DNA from: Rhizobium sp. P38BS-XIX
Lineage (GTDB): Bacteria; Pseudomonadota; Alphaproteobacteria; Rhizobiales; Rhizobiaceae
Direction of reading: 5' to 3'
Length of the DNA stretch: 64,000 bases
Assembly: GCF_012641435.1 (NCBI RefSeq)
Contig: NZ_JABAIJ010000008.1
Span: 289,531-353,530, forward strand
Position numbers and translations under genes: made by a program. Below are positions 26,306 to 34,253 of the stretch, in pieces. Every line of letters begins with the position of its first letter. Within the stretch, counting starts at the first letter, position 1. The notes beneath the pieces were generated by a model. The model was not told the origin of the DNA. It did no database searches and was given only the letters and a program-made list of their open reading frames with translations.

Positions 26306-26980
26306 GTGAATATTGCACGCGGACAAGGTGGTTCTGTCGCCTATCGCCTCGAACAGGAGCTGTTGAAGGCAATCATCGAATTGGAGTTGCCGCCCGGCAT
26401 TCGGTTATCAGAGCAGGAAATAGCGGAACGCTACGGGGTTTCCCGCCAACCGGTGCGCGAAGCCCTGATTGCCCTGAGCCGCCAACGCTTCGTCGAGGTG
26501 CTGCCGCAGCGCGGCACGATCGTCGTCAAGATTTCCGTTCGCGAAATGATGGAAGCCCGGTTCCTGCGCGAAGCCATAGAAAGCGCTGTCGTACGCCGCG
26601 CCTGCGAAAATTTTTCGGCAACCAGCCGGGAGCGCATCGACGATGCCCTCGACGCCCAGCGCCGGGCCGCCGCGAAAGGCGATCATCTCGCGTTCAGGCG
26701 CTTCGATGAGCTTTTCCATCTGACGCTAGCCGAGGGAGCCGATTGCCCCATGGCCTGGAGTATCGTCGGCAATCTGAAGGCGCACATGGATCGGGCCTGC
26801 CAGCTGACCCTACAGGAAGCCTCGGCAATGCAAGTGCTAGTGACGCAGCACGAGCAGATCATGGCGGCGGTCGACGCACGCGATCCTGCCGCCGCCGAAG
26901 CGGCCATGCGCTATCACCTCACGGAAATCCTCCGCGCCCTGCCCGAGACTGAGCGGCAACATCCTGAATTGTTCGAGTGA
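26306..26980 (+). CDS. GntR-family regulator, FCD (FadR-like) type
   Basis: The protein has 224 residues starting at a GTG (26306) with GGAGG upstream. An N-terminal GntR winged helix (LSEQEIAERYGVSRQPVREALIALSRQ) is followed by an all-helical FCD domain, with FDELFH and later histidines (TQHEQI, MRYHL) that usually bind a metal and sense an organic-acid ligand. It diverges from the TRAP-kdu operon and probably represses it. The expected inducer is a uronate derivative; this is inferred from context. Confidence 0.9.
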   Translation: MNIARGQGGSVAYRLEQELLKAIIELELPPGIRLSEQEIAERYGVSRQPVREALIALSRQRFVEVLPQRGTIVVKISVREMMEARFLREAIESAVVRRACENFSATSRERIDDALDAQRRAAAKGDHLAFRRFDELFHLTLAEGADCPMAWSIVGNLKAHMDRACQLTLQEASAMQVLVTQHEQIMAAVDARDPAAAEAAMRYHLTEILRALPETERQHPELFE

Positions 26981-27055
26981 CAATGGACGCGTTGCAATTC
27001 AAGACGGTATCGATGTCGGCATCGGAGAACGAACCATCGTTTTAGGCTAGGGCGC

Positions 27056-27493
27056 TCACGAAAAAAGCAGCGAAGCCGGATAAGGCAGGGCAAGAGGCGG
27101 CATGGTTTCGCGCGCGAAGTATTGCAGGGACTTCGTCTCCGGATCCGTCCAGATGCCTTTGTCCGCATGCACCTGGCATTTGAACAGCGTCACGACATAT
27201 TCGACGTGATCGCCGTTGGGGTAGGTATATCGGAATTCACTTCCGCCGAAGACGCCGAGAATGTCGGTCGAGATGACCTTAAAGCCCGTCTCTTCCATCA
27301 CCTCGCGCGCGATGGCCTCCTGCGGCGTTTCGCCGGGCTCGATTGCCCCAGCAGGCAGGCTCCACCCCTCGCCCGAAGACTTCTCCTGAAGCAGCAGATT
27401 ACCTGCAGCATCATGGATGACGGCCGCGACCCCGGGCAGCAGGAGCAGGCGGTTTCCGATCAAACGGCGGAGATCGACGAGATAGGATTTCAT
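27056..27493 (-). CDS. Nudix hydrolase
   Basis: The protein has 145 residues from the ATG at 27493; a GTG at 27502 is also in frame. The complete Nudix box is present, from GAIEPGETPQEAIAREV to the EETGF end (G-x5-E-x7-RE-x2-EE-x-G). Members hydrolyse nucleoside diphosphates linked to other moieties, with Mg2+ bound by the box glutamates. The substrate is unknown. The start codon lies inside a 19-bp imperfect palindrome (27487-27547), so translation may be limited by RNA structure. It is transcribed alone. Confidence 0.88.
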   Translation of the reverse strand: MKSYLVDLRRLIGNRLLLLPGVAAVIHDAAGNLLLQEKSSGEGWSLPAGAIEPGETPQEAIAREVMEETGFKVISTDILGVFGGSEFRYTYPNGDHVEYVVTLFKCQVHADKGIWTDPETKSLQYFARETMPPLALPYPASLLFS

Positions 27494-27547
27494 CCGTGGC
27501 ACTCATTTTGAAGCGGGAGAGCAAGCTTTGAGTGCTACGGATGAAAT
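27487..27547. repeat. 19-bp inverted repeat covering the Nudix start codon
   Basis: The left arm at 27487-27505 (ATTTCATCCGTGGCACTCA) and the right arm at 27529-27547 are complementary with one mismatch; the spacer is 23 nt. The Nudix ATG (27491-27493) lies inside the left arm. A second hairpin follows directly at 27548. The pair could be a regulatory stem or a small mobile palindrome. Confidence 0.7.
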
Positions 27548-27578
27548 AGGCAAGAGGCCGAAATGAGGCCTCTTGCCT
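27548..27578 (-). terminator. Hairpin terminator after the isomerase gene
   Basis: Perfect 12-bp arms AGGCAAGAGGCC (27548-27559) and GGCCTCTTGCCT (27567-27578) enclose 7 nt. It lies 19 nt past the stop of the minus-strand isomerase-like gene. It directly abuts the larger palindrome of the Nudix start. The T-run is weak. Confidence 0.6.
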
Positions 27579-27597
27579 GAAATGCCATAAGCGATCT

Positions 27598-28359
27598 TTA
27601 GGCAATCAGCGCCTTGATATAGTCGACGGAACGTTTTGCCAGTACCTTCCAGTCTGTGGGATTGTCGTGCTCGACAACGAGTACATCGGCGCGAGTCTTA
27701 TGGAACAGCGGGTAAAGCGCCTTCCAGTCGATGATGCCATCCCCCGTCGGCGTCCAGCCTTCGTCGAGATCGGTGCCTGCCGGCGCCGTGTCCTTCAGCT
27801 GGATCGTGGTGATCCGATCCGCATACATCGCGAGCTCCTTGGCGGGATCGGCCCAACCACGGGTTACCCAGCCGATATCGATTTCGAAATCCACGCCGGG
27901 ACCGGCCGCTTCGAGAAGGATGTCGATCGGCCGGCTGCGATCTTCCAGCCGATGATATTCGAAATCGTGATTATGCCATGCGACCCTGAGCCTCTCGCTC
28001 TTGGCCATTTCCGCGCCCGCCCTGAGGCTTTCACCGACACGCCGCCAGCCGTCGACTGTGACGCTGCGCTCGGCAAGCGGAATGTACGGCGGGATCAGCG
28101 TCTTCGTCCCAAGCGTATGAGCATAATCGAAGAACTTCTTCGGCTCGTTGATCAGCCCGGCGAGCGGCATGTGGATACCCGAGCATTCGAGGCCGGCATC
28201 GTCCATCCTTTTGCGAAACGCGGAGGTCTTTGTCTCGTAGGCGGGTAGCCAAAGCTCCAGGGCGTCATAACCGATCTCTCCAAGATACGGCAGATGATCT
28301 TCGATGGGTGGCGACAGCCGCGAGGAATAAAGCTGGAAGGATATCGAATAGCGGGACAT
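27598..28359 (-). CDS. Sugar phosphate isomerase/epimerase-like TIM-barrel protein
   Basis: The protein has 253 residues. It shows the AP endonuclease-2/xylose isomerase-like barrel: LPYLGEIGYDALELWLP, VAWHNHDFEYH with metal-binding residues, and DFEIDIGWVTRGWADP. Such enzymes isomerise or epimerise sugars or keto sugars, usually with a divalent metal. The start is 13 nt after the stop of the Gfo/Idh/MocA gene, a frequent pairing for sugar or inositol-like oxidation pathways. The substrate is unknown. Confidence 0.85.
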   Translation of the reverse strand: MSRYSISFQLYSSRLSPPIEDHLPYLGEIGYDALELWLPAYETKTSAFRKRMDDAGLECSGIHMPLAGLINEPKKFFDYAHTLGTKTLIPPYIPLAERSVTVDGWRRVGESLRAGAEMAKSERLRVAWHNHDFEYHRLEDRSRPIDILLEAAGPGVDFEIDIGWVTRGWADPAKELAMYADRITTIQLKDTAPAGTDLDEGWTPTGDGIIDWKALYPLFHKTRADVLVVEHDNPTDWKVLAKRSVDYIKALIA

Positions 28360-28372
28360 GATCTGACCTTTG

Positions 28373-29542
28373 TTAAGCGGCGAAATTGGAAGGGGCGTCT
28401 GCCGACTTCAGCAAGGCGGCATCGTCTTCGCTGAGCGGCGCCGGGCGTTCGACGGTGCTCTTGATCTCGACGAATTCACCGATCTCGGCCGATTTAATAA
28501 TCGCCAGCAGCACTTCGAGAACGTGACGCGAGAGATCGCCGGATGCCCGTGGGGCCTGGCCGCTTTCGGCGGCAACCAGAAGATCCGCGAGACCCAGGCC
28601 GCGATAGTTGCTGATGGTCGCGCCGGCTGGTTCCTGCCAGTTCAGGTTTCCAAAGACCGTCTTGGCGGTGTCGATCGCATGGCGTCCGCCGGCGTCGATC
28701 AGCGTCAACCCGCCCCCGAAATAATTGGGATCGGGAACCATCAGGGAAGCGTTCGTCCCATGCAGCTCGATCGGATTGGTATGCCCGTGGCCCCAGTTGT
28801 CGTAGCTCACGGAGAAATGGATCTGCGCACCGGAGCTGAACTCCAGCAGCGCCTGACTGGTCGTTGGCGTCGTGACGGGAACGCTCGTGTTCTTGGCCGG
28901 CCCTTCGGCGGTCACATGGCGCTCTTCGAAGAATTTCGAGGCCATGGCGATGACGCGCCGAACAGGCCCGAGAAGAGCGACGAGCGCCGTCATGTAATAA
29001 GGCCCCATATCGAGCACCGGACCGGCTCCGACCTGGAAATACGGGAATGGATTGGGATGCCAATGCTCCATGCCATGGTTCATGAAGTGGGCGCTGCCGC
29101 TCTTGACGATGCCAAGCTTGCCTTCGTCGACCAGCCGCCGCGCCGCTTGGTGGGCGCCTCCCAAAAACGTATCCGGCGCGGATCCGATAAGGCGACCATT
29201 TTGGCGCGCGACTTCCAGAAGATGGTCAGCATCCGCCATGGTCAAGGCCAGCGGCTTTTCGGTGTAGGCATGCTTTCCGGATTTCAGGATGGCTTCGGTG
29301 ACCGTAGCGTGGCTGGCCGGGTTCGTCAGGTTGATGACGACGTCGATGTCCTGCCGGGCCAGCAGATCCGATGCGGAGAGCGCCGACAGCCCATATTGTT
29401 TGCCGCGCCGCTCTGCCGCAGCCATGTCGACATCGGCGCAGGCAACGAGGCGGATGGGCTTAAATACCGCCGAGAGGCGCGCATACGCATCGAATATGTG
29501 CCCGCATCCTATAATGCCAACGTTCCACTGCTTGCCGGTCAT
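28373..29542 (-). CDS. Gfo/Idh/MocA-family oxidoreductase
   Basis: The protein has 389 residues from the ATG at 29542 (GAGGAAAAC upstream). It has an N-terminal Rossmann domain (VGIIGCGHI, then VVINLTNPASHATVTEAIL) and the EKPLALT motif with the conserved lysine, followed by the typical C-terminal beta domain. Members oxidise or reduce sugars and cyclitols with NAD(P). Cotranscribed with the isomerase-like gene and divergent from a sugar ABC transporter. Two copies of the shared 18-bp motif lie in the divergent gap. Confidence 0.88.
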   Translation of the reverse strand: MTGKQWNVGIIGCGHIFDAYARLSAVFKPIRLVACADVDMAAAERRGKQYGLSALSASDLLARQDIDVVINLTNPASHATVTEAILKSGKHAYTEKPLALTMADADHLLEVARQNGRLIGSAPDTFLGGAHQAARRLVDEGKLGIVKSGSAHFMNHGMEHWHPNPFPYFQVGAGPVLDMGPYYMTALVALLGPVRRVIAMASKFFEERHVTAEGPAKNTSVPVTTPTTSQALLEFSSGAQIHFSVSYDNWGHGHTNPIELHGTNASLMVPDPNYFGGGLTLIDAGGRHAIDTAKTVFGNLNWQEPAGATISNYRGLGLADLLVAAESGQAPRASGDLSRHVLEVLLAIIKSAEIGEFVEIKSTVERPAPLSEDDAALLKSADAPSNFAA

Positions 29543-29919
29543 GTTTTCCTCGCCTCGGTTGCAAATCTCGCGGCCCGGTCGGCCGATCCGCACGGAGACA
29601 AGACCTATTCGCGCTTGTCGTTTGCGGCCATGTCGTTTCGCTTCGCGCAGTCCGGCATTTGAGAAATTCGCTCGATCTGGGCTGGCCATCTGAAATAGCT
29701 GTTTTGGGATTTCGGTCCGCCGGCAACCGCACATTTGGCAAAGCTCGGCCCGGAGTCCGCAGTTTGCGACAATGACGCTTGAGACGCTGTCCGACGCTTT
29801 GACAACAATGTGGGTTTCTGGTGCGCTTTTAGGCATCGGGATGGGCTGCGAGTGCCAAGGGGCGGTGCTCCGGTGCGTTGCCACATTGGAAAAGCCCGAT
29901 GTCGGAGGAGGAACAACGA
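29543..29919. promoter_or_regulatory. Divergent promoter region with two copies of an 18-bp motif
   Basis: The 377-bp gap separates the dehydrogenase and the ABC operon. It holds AGTCCGGCATTTGAGAAA (29649-29666) and AGTCCGCAGTTTGCGACA (29754-29771), two of four aligned copies found in this region (others at 34171 and 37607). A weaker minus-strand relative lies near 29688. No gene is visible in the gap. Confidence 0.6.
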
Positions 29920-31242
29920 ATGACAAAAACTGGAAAGAACTTTCTGCAGGGTGCGATCGGACGCCGCGACTTTCTCCAGGCGACAGGGCTGGGGCTGGCC
30001 GCACCCATGTTTCTGGGCATGCCCGATTTCGCCAATGCGCAGGAAAAAATCGAGCTCACCATGTGGGCGTGGACGCCGGACACGCAGGTGCAGGCCGACA
30101 TGTTCACCAAGAAGTTTCCCAACATCAGCGTGAAGGTCGAGAATGTCGGCCAGGGCGCGCCGCACTATGTGAAGCTGCGCAATGCGCTTCAGGCGGGTGC
30201 CGGTCTGCCCGATCTTGCGCAGATGGAATTCAATTCGCTTCTGAGCTTCCGGCAGCTCGGCGCCCTTGCGGATATCGGCACAAACGTCAACGCGACGAAG
30301 GACAAATTCATCGACTGGACGTGGAGGGCCGTCAGCGACGGCGACAAGGTTTACGGCGTTCCATGGGACAGCGGTCCGATGGGCGTCCTCTATCGCGGCG
30401 ATGTCTTCGACAAGTACAAGATCACGCCCCCCGACACCTGGGATGCTTTCGCCGAATCCGCCATGAAGCTCGCCAAGGATGCACCCGGCACTTATCTCAC
30501 GGACTTTGGTGCCGCCGATCCGGGTTGGGTGGTGGCGCTGTTGTGGCAAGCCGGCTGGCGGCCGTTCCACACCGAAGGCACGAATATCAAGATCAAGCTC
30601 AACGACGACATTGCCAAGAAGTGGGCCGCCTACTGGCAGAAGCTGCTCGACGCGAAGGCGATCGATACGAAGCCGGTCTGGACGACGGAGTGGTTTGCCG
30701 GCCTCGATAACGGCACATATGCAACCTGGGTCACGGCCGCTTGGGCACCCATCCTGATGCAGCAGTCGATGAAGAAGAGCTTTGGAAAGTGGCGGGCATC
30801 GCCGCTGCCGCAATGGAAGGCCGACGACAAGATCACGGCAAACCTTGGCGGTTCCACCATCGCCGTCATGAATTCCTGCAAGCATCCGAAGGAAGCTGCG
30901 ATGTTCGCAGCCTTCATGGGCAGTGATCCGGAAGCCGCGCGCCTGTGGAACACCAAGCAGTTCCTGTTCCCTGTCCTCAAGGAGCTCATCGACGACAAGG
31001 AACTGATGGGCCACAAATACGACTTCTATGGCGGCCAGGCCGTGAACGAAATCTTCGCCGTCTCCGAAAACCAGGTGGATCCGACGTTCGAGTTCGCGCC
31101 GTTCCAGGACTTCGTGAACCAGGTCATCATGGACGAGTTCTCGGCCGCGATCGCCGGAAACGGCACGCTTCCCGATGCCTTCGACCGGCTGCAGGACAAG
31201 GTCGTGAGTTACGCTCAGGATCAGGGCTTCACTGTCTCTTGA
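29920..31242 (+). CDS. Sugar ABC transporter substrate-binding protein (family 1)
   Basis: The protein has 440 residues from the ATG at 29920, with GGAGGAGGAAC upstream. The N-terminus GRRDFLQATGLGLAAPMF carries a twin-arginine-like export signal. The mature protein is a MalE/UgpB-type extracellular binding protein (IELTMWAWTPDTQVQADMFTKKFPNI, YGVPWDSGPMGVLYRGDVF). It binds an oligosaccharide, glycoside or similar solute in the periplasm. It heads the binding protein-permease-permease-ATPase operon. A stable hairpin follows the stop, which usually lets the binding protein be made in excess. Confidence 0.92.
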   Translation: MTKTGKNFLQGAIGRRDFLQATGLGLAAPMFLGMPDFANAQEKIELTMWAWTPDTQVQADMFTKKFPNISVKVENVGQGAPHYVKLRNALQAGAGLPDLAQMEFNSLLSFRQLGALADIGTNVNATKDKFIDWTWRAVSDGDKVYGVPWDSGPMGVLYRGDVFDKYKITPPDTWDAFAESAMKLAKDAPGTYLTDFGAADPGWVVALLWQAGWRPFHTEGTNIKIKLNDDIAKKWAAYWQKLLDAKAIDTKPVWTTEWFAGLDNGTYATWVTAAWAPILMQQSMKKSFGKWRASPLPQWKADDKITANLGGSTIAVMNSCKHPKEAAMFAAFMGSDPEAARLWNTKQFLFPVLKELIDDKELMGHKYDFYGGQAVNEIFAVSENQVDPTFEFAPFQDFVNQVIMDEFSAAIAGNGTLPDAFDRLQDKVVSYAQDQGFTVS

Positions 31243-31248
31243 TCCCGA

Positions 31249-31283
31249 CGGGGAGGATGGCCGTCCCCCCGGCCTCCTCCCCG
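31249..31283 (+). terminator. Intercistronic hairpin after binding-protein gene
   Basis: Arms CGGGGAGGATGGCC (31249-31262) and GGCCTCCTCCCCG (31271-31283) pair with one bulge. There is no T-run, so it is more likely an RNA-stability or attenuation hairpin within the ABC operon than a full terminator. Confidence 0.55.
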
Positions 31284-31314
31284 CCTCTCGACCCCGCTCA
31301 ACCAGGAAGACCTC

Positions 31315-32223
31315 ATGCCCGACGCCCGTGAAGCGAAGCGGCGTGGTCGGATCTACGTCAGCAAATCCGTCGCGCCCTATCTGTTTCTCTTTCCTTTCAT
31401 GCTGCTTTTCGCGGCATTCCTTGTAGCGCCGCTCGTTTATGCGTTCTGGCTCAGCCTTTTCCGGCAGACGCTCGCAGCAGGCGTACGTTTCGTCGGGGTG
31501 GAGAATTATATCCGCGCCTTCAGCGACAAGGCCTTCTGGGAAGGCGTCATCCTGCTGTTCAAGTTTGGCGCGATGCAGATCCCCGTCATGTTGGGACTCG
31601 CACTTGTCTACGCGTTGATCCTCGATAGCGGCAGGGTCTTCGGGCGCAGCTTCTTCCGTATCAGCTTCTTCATTCCCTATGCCGTGCCGGCCGTGATCGC
31701 GGCATTGTTGTGGGGTTATCTCTACGGTCCGTCTTTCGGACCCTTCGCGCAGCTTGCGGGAATTCTGGGCCTTCCCAAACCCAATTTTCTCTCGGAAAGC
31801 ACGATCCTGCCGTCGATCGCCAATATCGCGGTCTGGGAATATATGGGCTACAACATGATCATCTACTACTCGGCCCTGCAGGCAGTTCCGCAGGACCTGG
31901 AGGAAGCCTCGGCGGTCGATGGCGCAAGCGGCCTTCGCCACGCGTTGAGCATCAAGCTGCCGTTGATCCTCCAGACGGTCATCGTGACGATCATGTTCTC
32001 GATCATCGGCACGCTGCAGCTTTTCACCGAACCCTATCTTATCCGGACGTTGGCGCCCGGGCTGATCAACAGTCACTACACGCCGAACTACTACGCCTAC
32101 ACGCTCGCTTTCACGAACCAGCAGTACAATTATTCCGCAGCGATATCCTTCGTTCTCGGGGGCATCGTGGCCATCGCCTCCTACACGTTCATGCTGGTCG
32201 CCAACCGGAGGACCCAACGGTGA
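31315..32223 (+). CDS. Sugar ABC transporter permease (MalF type)
   Basis: The protein has 302 residues with AGGAAG before the ATG. About six membrane segments are visible, beginning VAPYLFLFPFMLLFAAFLVAP. The cytoplasmic EAA loop reads EEASAVDGASGLRHALSIKLPL, which docks the ATPase. It forms the membrane channel with the next gene. Its stop overlaps the next start as GTGA (32220-32223). Confidence 0.92.
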   Translation: MPDAREAKRRGRIYVSKSVAPYLFLFPFMLLFAAFLVAPLVYAFWLSLFRQTLAAGVRFVGVENYIRAFSDKAFWEGVILLFKFGAMQIPVMLGLALVYALILDSGRVFGRSFFRISFFIPYAVPAVIAALLWGYLYGPSFGPFAQLAGILGLPKPNFLSESTILPSIANIAVWEYMGYNMIIYYSALQAVPQDLEEASAVDGASGLRHALSIKLPLILQTVIVTIMFSIIGTLQLFTEPYLIRTLAPGLINSHYTPNYYAYTLAFTNQQYNYSAAISFVLGGIVAIASYTFMLVANRRTQR

Positions 32224-33101
32224 CGATCGTTTCCAAGACCGCCAACTCTCCCTCGTTTCGCCGCAGCCGACGACTGCTGACCGGCGCCCTGGTCCTCTAC
32301 TTCATCTACACCTTCATACCGCTGCTTTACGTGATCGTTTCGGCGACGAAGACGAATGCGGATCTCTTCGGCACCTTCGGCCTTTGGTTCGCCCATGATT
32401 TCAACCTCGTCCAGAACCTCAAAGACCTCTTCACCTTCCAGAACGGCATCTTTTCGCGATGGCTGCTCAATACCGTGATCTATGCGGGCGTATCGGGCAT
32501 CGGAGCCGCGTTCTTCGCTACCTTCGCTGGTTACGCCTTCGCGAAATACGAGTTCGCCGGCAAGCGCATCCTCTTTGCCATGGTGCTAGGTGCGGTGATG
32601 ATCCCGCAGACGGCGCTCGTCATCCCGATTTTTCTGCTGCTCTCCAAGGTCGGCCTGGTCAACACCCCACTCGCCATGATCCTGCCCTCGCTGGTGTTTC
32701 CTCCCGGCGTCTTCCTGATGCGGGTCTATGCGCAGGATGCGCTTTCGAACGAGCTGATCGAGGCGGGCCGCGTCGACGGTGCGGGTGAGTTCCACATCTT
32801 TTCCGCGATCGGGTTCCGACTGCTGATGCCGGGCTTCGCCACGGTGCTGATCCTCGCCTTCGTCGCGACATGGAACAACTACTTCCTGCCGCTGGTGATG
32901 CTCAGTTCGTCGGAGAACTTCCCCGTCACGGTGGGCCTGTCGCAGTGGTACCAGCTCGCAACAGTCGGCAGCGGCGCGGCGGTTCTCTTCACGGTCGTCA
33001 TGACCGGCGCGCTTGTCAGCATCCTGCCGGTCATAGCGGCTTTCCTCTTCATGCAACGCTACTGGCAAGGTGGCCTTAGCTCGGGCGGCGTTAAGGCCTA
33101 G
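32220..33101 (+). CDS. Sugar ABC transporter permease (MalG type)
   Basis: The protein has 293 residues starting at the GTG at 32220, which overlaps the previous stop by 4 nt and indicates coupling. It has about six membrane segments (RLLTGALVLYFIYTFIPLLYVIVSATK...) and an EAA loop, IEAGRVDGAGEFHIFSAIG. It pairs with the MalF-type permease. A longer open frame extends upstream, but that part overlaps malF and is not protein-like. Confidence 0.92.
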   Translation: MTIVSKTANSPSFRRSRRLLTGALVLYFIYTFIPLLYVIVSATKTNADLFGTFGLWFAHDFNLVQNLKDLFTFQNGIFSRWLLNTVIYAGVSGIGAAFFATFAGYAFAKYEFAGKRILFAMVLGAVMIPQTALVIPIFLLLSKVGLVNTPLAMILPSLVFPPGVFLMRVYAQDALSNELIEAGRVDGAGEFHIFSAIGFRLLMPGFATVLILAFVATWNNYFLPLVMLSSSENFPVTVGLSQWYQLATVGSGAAVLFTVVMTGALVSILPVIAAFLFMQRYWQGGLSSGGVKA

Positions 33102-33119
33102 ATTCCGGAGTCCATATCC

Positions 33120-34145
33120 ATGGCAATCATCGAACTCAAATCCGTGCGAAAATCTTTCGGCGCACTCGACATCATTCCCGGCGTCGACCTCAGGGTCGAG
33201 CATGGTGAATTCGTCGTGTTCGTCGGACCGTCGGGTAGCGGAAAATCCACCCTCCTGCGGCTGGTCGCCGGCCTGGAAGAGGCAACCGGCGGAACGATCT
33301 CGATCGATGGTCGGGATGTGACGACACTCGGTCCGGCGGAGCGCGAACTGGCCATGGTCTTCCAGTCCTATGCGCTTTATCCGCACAAGACCGTCCGCGC
33401 CAACATGTCCTTTGCACTCGAAGTCGCCAAGGTCCCGCGCGAAGAGATCCGTCAGCAAGTGGACAAGGTTGCAGCACTCCTGCAATTGACGAACCTGCTG
33501 GAGCGCAAGCCGCGCGAACTGTCCGGTGGCCAGCGGCAGCGCGTGGCGATCGGCCGTGCGATCGTCCGTGAGCCCGTCGCCTTCATGTTCGACGAGCCGC
33601 TATCCAATCTCGACGCAGCGCTGCGTATCGAGATGCGCTTGGAGATCGCCAAGCTGCATCGCCGATTGGGCGCAACGATGATCTATGTCACCCACGACCA
33701 GACGGAGGCAATGACACTGGCCGACCGCATCGTCGTTCTCGACAAGGGCGTCATCCAGCAGACGGGAAGTCCGCTCGAACTCTACGAGCGTCCCGCCAAC
33801 CTCTTCGTCGCCCAGTTCATCGGATCTCCCAAAATGAACGTTCTCTCGGCCGAGGTTGCTGGATCCACCCTGCCGGCCATGTCGCGGGCGGCAACCCACA
33901 TCGGCATCCGCCCCGAGGATATTGCGGTTCTCGAGCCCGGAAAGGGTCATCTCGATGGCAGGATCGAAGTGGTCGAGCGCTTGGGCTCGGACACGTTCGC
34001 CTATGTCGCACTGGCGGACGGCAGCCTGCTGACGGTTCGCGCACCGCGGGATTCCTCCGCCTCGATCGGACAGGAGATCGGCATTCGTTTCGAGGAAGGT
34101 CGCATCCACGCATTCGACGGCAAGGGCGTGGCACTGCCTTCATGA
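33120..34145 (+). CDS. Sugar ABC transporter ATPase (MalK/UgpC type)
   Basis: The protein has 341 residues. The ATPase domain has Walker A GPSGSGKST (near residue 38), signature LSGGQRQRVAIGR, Walker B FMFDEPLSNLD and switch histidine in THDQTEAM. A C-terminal TOBE/MalK-type regulatory domain follows (FIGSPKMNVLSAEV, IGIRPEDI). It powers the transporter encoded just upstream. The operon ends here; the next gene has its own promoter region with a motif copy. Confidence 0.94.
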   Translation: MAIIELKSVRKSFGALDIIPGVDLRVEHGEFVVFVGPSGSGKSTLLRLVAGLEEATGGTISIDGRDVTTLGPAERELAMVFQSYALYPHKTVRANMSFALEVAKVPREEIRQQVDKVAALLQLTNLLERKPRELSGGQRQRVAIGRAIVREPVAFMFDEPLSNLDAALRIEMRLEIAKLHRRLGATMIYVTHDQTEAMTLADRIVVLDKGVIQQTGSPLELYERPANLFVAQFIGSPKMNVLSAEVAGSTLPAMSRAATHIGIRPEDIAVLEPGKGHLDGRIEVVERLGSDTFAYVALADGSLLTVRAPRDSSASIGQEIGIRFEEGRIHAFDGKGVALPS

Positions 34146-34253
34146 CGGGCTGCGGATAATCTGAAATCCCAGTCCGCTATTTGAGACATTGCCGTTGACT
34201 CCCACCGAATTTAAGCGCGTTTTCTTCTTGGCAATGTCGTAGGAGGACACGAT
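34146..34253. promoter_or_regulatory. Promoter region of regulator pair with 18-bp motif
   Basis: The motif AGTCCGCTATTTGAGACA lies at 34171-34188. Upstream is ATCTGAAAT (34159-34167 region), which makes a partial inverted repeat with ATTTGAGAC. Placement 66 nt before the regulator start suggests autoregulation. Confidence 0.55.

Noticed and set aside
29605..32217. 870-codon open frame on the minus strand
   Set aside because: It lies opposite the binding-protein and permease genes, which have clear motifs and ribosome sites. Its text is Arg/Asp/Gly/His-rich and shows no domains, as expected of an antisense shadow in high-GC DNA.
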